64,000 nt of DNA from Euptelea pleiosperma (Eukaryota; Streptophyta; Magnoliopsida; Ranunculales; Eupteleaceae): contig CM068545.1 in the NCBI GenBank assembly GCA_035048495.1, positions 21,672,741-21,736,740 of the forward strand. The letters are read 5' to 3'. How positions within the stretch are numbered: position 1 is the first letter of the stretch; every line of letters starts with the position of its first letter. Of the stretch, positions 58,061 through 64,000 are shown piece by piece. The position numbers and the translations under genes were made by a program. The notes beneath the pieces were generated by a model. That model searched no databases, was not told the DNA's origin, and was given only the letters and a program-made list of their open reading frames with translations.

Positions 58061-58132
58061 GTTATAATTTTATTATCATTTTTTCAAACTAAAAGTTAGA
58101 ATTTTAATACTTCAAACCACAGTTTTAAAAAC

Positions 58133-58490
58133 GGCCGTTTAAACGGTGTTTAAACAGCAACGCCCCAAGCCCGTTTCCGTTAAAACCGTTTAAACGTGTT
58201 TTAACATTTTTGAATTTAACGGCCGTTAAAATCGTTTAAACAACCGTTAAATTCTGAAAAAATTTGTGAAAAATGACCCTTAAATCTGTTAAATTTCCGT
58301 TAAATTCAGTTTTTTTTTTTAAATTTTCAAATTTCAAAATTTGAATTTCAGCTCCATTTTTTCCGTTTAATTCCGTTAAATTCTATTTTTTTCCCTTTTT
58401 TTTTTTCATTTTTTCTATTTTTGCCCTTGTCCGTTTAAATGGTAACGCCCCAGTCTGTTTAACCGTTAAAACGGCCTCTTTTAAACCTTG
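58133..58490. mobile_element. Family A element, complete copy
   Basis: Starts 'cagttttaaaaacggccgtttaaacgg', contains GCCCCAAGCCCGTTTCCGTT and the core TTTCAAAATTTGAATTTCAG. It ends AACCGTTAAAACGGCCTCTT then TTAAACCTTG. Terminal AACC-type and GGTT-type words are inverted. Non-coding, about 360 bases. Confidence 0.8.
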
Positions 58491-58494
58491 CTTC

Positions 58495-58866
58495 AAACCA
58501 AGGTTTAAAATACGGTTAACGGTCGTTACAATGGATTCGGAGGTCCCCTATTACATTACGTACCGTTAAAAGGTCCAGAAAATAATGGTCATTATTTTCA
58601 TTATAGAGGCCATTTTTTGCCGTTATAACAAAAATTACGACAGGTTTTTTCTGAAAAAATTTGAGAAAAAAAAACGGCCGTTATTTCTGTTATTTTTTGT
58701 ATTTTGAAAATCCGAAATTCAAATTTCAAAATTTGAACCCAGCGCTATTTTTTCTGTTATTTCTATTTATTTCCATTATTTTCCTGTTTGTTTTTTCGTC
58801 TTTGCCCCTGAGCGTTATTTTCGTTATAACGCCCCCAGTCCAATGGCCCCTATTAAACCTTGCTTC
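58495..58866. mobile_element. Family A element, ATAACGG subtype
   Basis: Starts AAACCAAGGTTTAAAATACG and ends CCTATTAAACCTTGCTTCC. Between them are ACGGCCGTTATTTC, the TTCAAATTTCAAAATTTGAA core and GTTATAACGCCCCCAGTCC. Lies directly after the previous copy, five bases apart. Confidence 0.78.
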
Positions 58867-59230
58867 CAATTATGTTTTATTTATTTTTATTTTTTTGAAA
58901 TCAACCATTTATAGAACCAGAAGGTCATATCCGTGATCGGGCTCCAAAGCAAAGGAAAGCCATGGAGGAAGGACATCAATCCACAAAACAGAATCCAAAA
59001 AAGTTTTGGCCTTATTGGCAATAGCATGTGCCACACAGTAGTTTGTTCTAAGAGTAAACAAAAATGAGATAGTAGTAAAGGAGTCTAAAGCAACCAAAAT
59101 ATCCATAGCTGGAGCGATAGAACTCCATCCAAGCGCCATCGAGCGATTCTGTAAACTATCTGCCACGCCTTTTGCATCCACTTTCACCACCGCATCCGAA
59201 GACCAATAGGGCAATGAGGGAAAGTATGAT
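58867..59230 (-). mobile_element. LINE 3' end fragment (RNase H)
   Basis: The minus strand encodes VKVDAKGVADSLQNRSMALG, then FLFTLRTNYCVAHAIANKAK and LPPWLSFALEPD, the end of a plant L1 RNase H. A T-rich run at 58868-58898 is the likely poly(A) tail. 5' truncated near 59230. Confidence 0.75.
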
Positions 59231-59262
59231 CGATATTCTTAATGCATGAGTGTAGCGTGGCC

Positions 59263-60290
59263 TTAGTCAGTAGGAGATTCATCAACAGTTTCCAAACAAC
59301 GATAACCTTTTTGAGTACTAGCTAGAATAACCCACAAAAATATTCTTGAGAGTTCGTAAATAAAGTTTATCACGGCCAGGACCAAGAACATGAACAAATG
59401 CGATACATCCAAACACACGGGAAGAAAGACTAAACAACATATCACCAGGGTATAATAAAGAGAATGGAAAACTACCATGGAGGACAAATGATGACATACG
59501 ATTGATGAGATAACAAACCGTGAGAACAACATCAACCTCTTGGGATAAATAATGTCCCTCCCTAAGGGCGCGGTACTGATCTGTAGGTGCAAGGTCGATG
59601 TCGATCGCCATTGGGAGTCACGAGATCGAATCGTGGAGCCCCGCAGGGTGTGACGTCGATCGTGGAATAAAGGCTAATGTTTGCCCTCTCCTGACAAGAT
59701 ATCTTTCCGGGAAGAATGGCGGCTTGAGGCATAGTAAAGATCCTAACACAACCTAGAATAGTTTTGGAACTTGCATGTTAAACATGAGGGTATGAGCAAC
59801 ATCTAAGATATGGTAATATTTGCGTTCAACCAGCCCATATCGAGAAGGAAATCAGATGGTAGACAAGCTAGTGAATATTGGCCACGGGCTCCAAGAAAAA
59901 AAATGTGTGTCTTGATAGGCACCCACCCTAGATTGGTTCCCTTGTGTAGTTCGGTTCTTGTAAGAATCTCTTTTTCCTACAAAAAAAAAAAGAAAAGAAA
60001 AGAAAGAAAATCACCTTATTGATGTACCAAACTAAACCAAGAAGTCTGATAGATAATGCTGAGAGGTGTGTGTACAAGAAGTCTGATAGATAATGCCAAA
60101 TTCAAAACAAAAAAAAAAAATTTTAAATAGTTGATTACATAAATTCTCAGTCATTATCAAAACAAATCACCTTATTGATGTACCAAACTAAACCAATATT
60201 TCTTTCCAAAATGTGGTAAAAATACGAGGTCGTTCAGAATGATCTTTTAATAGAAAAAAACATGTCGTCCGAGAGAAATCATTTACAAAA
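59263..60290 (-). mobile_element. Fourth copia remnant (integrase region, minus strand)
   Basis: In minus-strand order: NDFSRTTCFFLLKDHSERPR with IFTTFWKEILV (60285-60185); an IIYQTSCTHTSQH block (about 60093-60055); YGLVERKYYHILDVAHTLMF with NMQVPKLF (59840-59745); and after a gap VDVVLTVCYLINRMSSFVLH, RVFGCIAFVHV and LKNIFVGYSSTQKGYRC (59540-59300). These are consecutive parts of a copia integrase. The stretch at about 59545-59740 does not fit the family and looks inserted. Broken in many places. Confidence 0.78.
59880..60007 (+). other. A-tailed segment inside the copia remnant
   Basis: Ends CTTTTTCCTACAAAAAAAAA and then AAGA repeats, as a retroposon tail would, directly before a copia block. 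No matching upstream target duplication was found, so the identity is open. Confidence 0.35.
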
Positions 60291-60299
60291 AATAATAAA

Positions 60300-60940
60300 A
60301 TAATAAAAACTAGATAAACTCTTTATTTTGTACATAGGATCCCAAATATCCGTACGGACTACATAAAAAAGACTGAATTTATGACTCTCAATAAGACGGT
60401 TAAAGTCATTCAATTAGACGGTTGGCACTGATGGGCATATGGATTGAATTCCGGATCAAATCTTCCTTTTTTGTATGGAAAATTAGACTTTGACAACATT
60501 CCACCTAACTCTATGCGTTGAATTACTGTGTTTTGGATTAGGTGGTTCGTTTAAGTTACTAAAATAGAGTTCACGTTTGAAATCAGCCAAACAAGAAATC
60601 GTACCAAATCAAAAGAAGGTGAGTTTAATGTTCTTAAGTAATCCCCCATTGTTGGAGCTCCTAAAAGCAATTGCAATGTAGATAAGGTCCATTTTTAAGT
60701 CAGGGAGCTTGACAAAGACAGATAGAGTAAAGAGATTAAAGAAAGGCAGCTAACCTTATCTACCCAAAACATCCCTTTGGATATCCCTTACCAGTCATTA
60801 GGAACTCATTTGGAGCTTGGAATTTTCTTTAAAGGTTTGAATTTATGGACAAACATTCATAATACTTGCATCTTTTGATTCCACTTTTGGATGTTAATGT
60901 GACCAAAAATTATTAATTTTTCTTTTTAATACAAGTTGTT
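60300..60940. other. Spacer, no gene
   Basis: The first part (to about 60430) may continue the copia remnant upstream. The rest is AT-rich with no recognised frame or repeat. Confidence 0.4.
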
Positions 60941-60947
60941 TCATCCA

Positions 60948-61095
60948 AGGTTTAAAAGGGGCCGTTATAAGGGTATAACGGACTGGGGGCGTTAACGTTT
61001 TTTCCGCTATAACAAATTGTAATGCTTAGGGAAAAAATGGAAAATAACGGAAATAATGAGAAAAAGATTTTTATTTTCTCATTTTATTTCATTAT
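60948..61095. mobile_element. Family A element, truncated
   Basis: Starts 'catccaaggtttaaaaggggccgttataa', has AACGGACTGGGGGCGTTAAC and breaks off at about 61095 after AATAACGGAAATAATG. Confidence 0.65.
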
Positions 61096-61152
61096 TGATG
61101 TAGTGAAGCTTTTCTTTTTAATCAAACACCCTAGGCTTCAATTTTGGAGAAA

Positions 61153-61471
61153 TTTTTTGAAGCGACGGGATTTTTGAAGCGGCGATAATACGCCCTATGA
61201 TTGCTCGCCACATGTACCTGAGTTTTAGGATTTGGTTTTAAAAAAAAAAAAAAATTAACATGGTATATGTGGCGCACGATCATTGGCACATGTTCACCGC
61301 TTCAAAAAACCCGCCGCTTCAAACTTTGAAGTTTCCCCACCCAAAATGTCTGACATGTACCAAACCCGTTAACCCAACCCGTGTTAAGCCCTTGGTTAGT
61401 GGTTAACAAGGGGTACTTGTCAGACATTTTGGGAGGGGAACTCCGGCCCAGCGAATTTTCCCTGCTTGAAG
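61153..61471. mobile_element. GAAGCGG inverted-repeat element and family D MITE, adjacent
   Basis: Part one, about 61153-61320: TTTTTTGAAGCGACGGG with GAAGCGG words mirrored by CCGCTTCAAAAAACCCGCCG. Part two, about 61321-61471: CCCCACCCAAAATGTCTGAC mirrored by GTCAGACATTTTGGGAGGGG around 'ggttagtggttaac', the same plan as the MITE upstream of the TAF1B-like gene. Confidence 0.72.
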
Positions 61472-61825
61472 GTTTGTTCCGTCACTTTGTGTCCAAACCT
61501 TAAATAGAATGCATAGCCAAACCTCAAGTATTTAAAACCTGAAAATAAGGCAGACGCTTGAAGATATGTTCCAAACTCCTCCCCCCTTTAATGGGGCATG
61601 GTAGAACCAAAATTCACAATAGAGATTTTGTTTCTTGCAACCAAAAGGTTAGCAAGGTCTCCATTAAAAACGTATTTCCTGCAGCCGAGTTCGGCAGGAC
61701 CTTTGTTTATTGATGCTGACAAGAGAACGTGTTTACCGCAAATGAAATTTCGGCAGGGTCGCCATCAACTTTGGCTTGATGGCTACTAGTATAGAGTGTA
61801 GGTGCACCAAAAATGTTGCAACTAG
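61472..61825. other. No gene recognised
   Basis: A 63-codon open frame at 61598-61789 has no family likeness that I can see. Otherwise plain intergenic sequence. Confidence 0.4.
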
Positions 61826-62033
61826 GACTTGGGCACCCACGTCACGTCGGCTGGCCCAGCCGAACCAACCAACCCATCACATTTCGGCTCTGATGGCCAA
61901 CAAAGTAAATTTTTTTTTGTGGTCGGCCCATCGAGCAGACATTTGATACACCATGTCAGATGGGCTAGCCAACATAGCCCAGGACATCTCGGCTTGTGAA
62001 TGCATAGCTTAAAGACGTGGGTGCCCATAGAAT
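61826..62033. mobile_element. Small TIR element
   Basis: ACTTGGGCACCCACGTCA on the left is mirrored by AAGACGTGGGTGCCCATAG on the right. The interior has GGCCCAGCCGA / TCGGCCCATCGAGC words. About 208 bases. Confidence 0.65.
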
Positions 62034-62689
62034 AACCCATGTAAATTTGCCCTGAGGCTCGAAGCCCGGCCCGAGATTCAGGGTGGCCCAGCCCGGATAG
62101 GAGCTAATTTTTTGAGCTGTGGGCCTCCCCTAAGCCCAAGTTTGAGACCGGCCTGGCCCAAAATCAGGCCCTAAGCCTGCCCCCTCTTCATCTTATTTTT
62201 ATTTTATTATAAATTTAATATTTTCTCTTCTTTATTTTTTTATAAATAAAATAATTAAATTAAATTAAATTAAACAATAGTAAAAAAAAATTAAAAATAC
62301 TGATGAAAAAGTTGTTATTGTTGTTTCTATTATTATTGTTGTTGTTTTTATTTTTATTATTAATATTATTTTTCGGGAGAGAAAAAGTTGAGCTAATTCA
62401 ATGTAACCACTTGCCACAGCTTTTTGGGCTGCAAATGCTTGCATTCATTTCTTTAAGGAGTTTGCAAGGGCTTGGCAACCACTTGCAAGCGAGCTCATTT
62501 GCATGCCCCCAACCAATCACCTGCAATTCCAAAATCATGGCAAGTGGAGCAATACATCCACTTTGCAGTGAACCAAGCAAGGCCTCAATTTCCTTGGAAA
62601 GACTTGGAAGCTAGAGGTCAGCCTAAAGGATATTCAACTGTAGACAGAGTGATTGGTTGGCAATGAACACCAGTTATACAAATGCATCT
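62034..62689. other. GGCCC-rich worn repeat and unrecognised sequence
   Basis: 62050-62185 is rich in GGCCC and GCCCGG words with AAGCCC units, typical of old plant repeats. 62200-62380 is AT- and TTG-rich. 62390-62660 has open frames on both strands but no domain I know. Confidence 0.4.
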
Positions 62690-63000
62690 TTGGCCCTGCT
62701 TGGAATCCTGTCTGTAGTTTGCAGCAAGATGTTTGTAGGCAAATATTTAATCAAATGTTTGTACTGACAAACATTTGTTGAAAAATATTTGTATTGATGG
62801 GGAGGGGAGAGCTTTTGGGGGAGGCCAAAGCGGATGAGAGTCCTTTGCCTATTGTTTGCTGCAAACATTAGACCACTTCTTGACAAAAAATAAATCATTG
62901 GGTCTAATGCAAATATTTGTTGGACGTTGCGCCACCAACCACAAGCAAATGCAACAAACATTTGTGCGCTAACATTTGTAGTGCTACCAAGTAAGGCCTT
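62690..63000. mobile_element. hAT-like MITE candidate
   Basis: The end TTTGGCCCTGCTTGGAATCC is partly inverted at the right as GTGCTACCAAGTAAGGCCTT. AACATTTGTTG / CAAACATTTGT words alternate inside. TIR identity is moderate, about 13 of 20. Confidence 0.5.
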
Positions 63001-63492
63001 AAGTGTGCATTAATATATAAATGTGAGTCCTCAGTAAAATATTCCTCTGAAGTCTCTGTATCACAGAACAGCGGAGCTTAATTGACTCTGTATATAACAA
63101 AGCGGGATTATGGAAAGGGAAAATCTATTTGCACCCCACAAATTCGAGAGAGGTGGAGAGGGAGGGACGAAGAGAGGGGTGCTGGGGTTTTTTTTGGTCT
63201 AAGGGCATTAAAGCTTTGAAATTTGTGGGGCGCAATGTCCATGTCCAGTAGCATTATGTACTTAGATGCACATATGGGAATTGTTAGATCTGTTCATCAG
63301 ATATTACAATATTGGACTTTACCACAACATAACAACAATGTAGAGATAGCCCGTATAAGCTATATAGTGAGAAGTTTATACAAAGCATATGAAGTCCTTG
63401 AGTAAACTGAGTGAGAAATGTACTTGGCTTTTCTCCAACCAGAAGATCAGCTTCTGAAACACTTTTCTTCTGTTAGATAGACCAGTTGTAAA

Positions 63493-63755
63493 CACGGTTC
63501 AAAGTTTCAGCCAAAACCGAAACCGAAACCGAAACCATTTTGTTCGTTTTATTTCGGTTTCGTTAGAGGAACGAAATTACATACATTTCAGTTGGTTTCG
63601 ACCGAAATCGAACGATACTTATCATATGTGTAAATTTGCAGTAAGATTTTGTTTCAGTTTCACCAAGTTTCATTCGAAACTGAACGATACTTCCAATACG
63701 TTTCGGAATCGCCCATGAACGATACCGAAAGGATACTGTGTACTTTGAACCATGG
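63493..63755. mobile_element. Inverted-repeat element with GGTTCAAAGT ends
   Basis: Starts ACGGTTCAAAGTTTCAGCC and ends TACTTTGAACCATGG. The interior has AAACCGAAACCGAAACC repeats and GAAACTGAACGATACTT / CGAAATCGAACGATACTT duplicated words. The ends are like family E, but the interior differs. Confidence 0.65.
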
Positions 63756-64000
63756 GTGTATATGCCATCTTTCGTGACCATGTAGAAAGTAACCTAAATT
63801 CTGAAAATAGCGACTGAATGATAGTGGACAAATCTTTAAACTCCAAAAGAAAATTAACACAAAAATAGAGACAAAGCATTGATAAGATGCTGATCTGCTC
63901 CTTACGGATGATTTTCCAAGTAATGTATTTCTCAATGGCTATGAAGCCCGGATATGGATACGGACACGAGAAGCGGGGATATGACTCGACATTTTCCAAA

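Noticed and set aside
59600..59660. tRNA gene or SINE head suggested by a GATTCGATCTC word on the minus strand
   Set aside because: Only a B-box-like word. No cloverleaf, no A box at the right distance and no poly(A) end could be shown.
62303..62614. 103-codon frame with a Leu-rich start resembling a secreted peptide
   Set aside because: The Leu run comes from TTG/TTA-rich low-complexity DNA; the opposite strand is equally open and no motif is recognised.

Overview
This window is nuclear DNA from a flowering plant, probably a repeat-rich woody species that I cannot place further. The evidence is plant-type protein families (an RNA polymerase I factor of the TAF1B/MEE12 kind, a class I trehalose-6-phosphate synthase remnant, an S40 senescence regulator), GT-AG introns, Ty1/copia and LINE retrotransposons, and many small inverted-repeat elements with AT-rich spacers. 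Genes are sparse. I see one multi-exon gene, one intact single-exon gene and one decayed gene remnant; nearly everything else that can be recognised is mobile DNA.

Layout. 1-8766: CT microsatellite, foldback elements, then an L1-type LINE on the minus strand whose ORF1 is intact and ORF2 broken. 8767-15256: four inverted-repeat DNA elements lie almost end to end (a 4.6 kb element with plant-mobile-domain remnants, then elements of about 0.57, 1.07 and 0.2 kb) and end about 70 bases before the start codon of the polymerase I gene. 15326-32084: TAF1B-like gene on the plus strand, four coding exons that join in frame to 755 codons. Its third intron is 12.1 kb and holds an RTE-type LINE end plus a three-level nest: a minus-strand copia element, split by a plus-strand copia element (5-base target duplication), whose 3' LTR is itself split by a LINE fragment. 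33101-37804: exons of a trehalose-6-phosphate synthase gene, with introns, frameshifts and stop codons.

38400-41035: a third decayed copia element (plus strand). 41053-51700: foldback elements of several families, with an unresolved exon-like stretch at 41.7-44.5 kb. 52330-52824: the S40 gene with a clear TATA box. 54292-63755: MITEs, two short retroposons with target duplications, a LINE 3' end, a fourth copia remnant and more repeats.

The genes do not form a pathway or operon. The main biological story is how one essential-type gene tolerates large nested insertions, and how a few short-repeat families have spread AACGG words and CACGTG boxes through the region. All assignments come from reading the sequence and from knowledge of the families; no database search was run.
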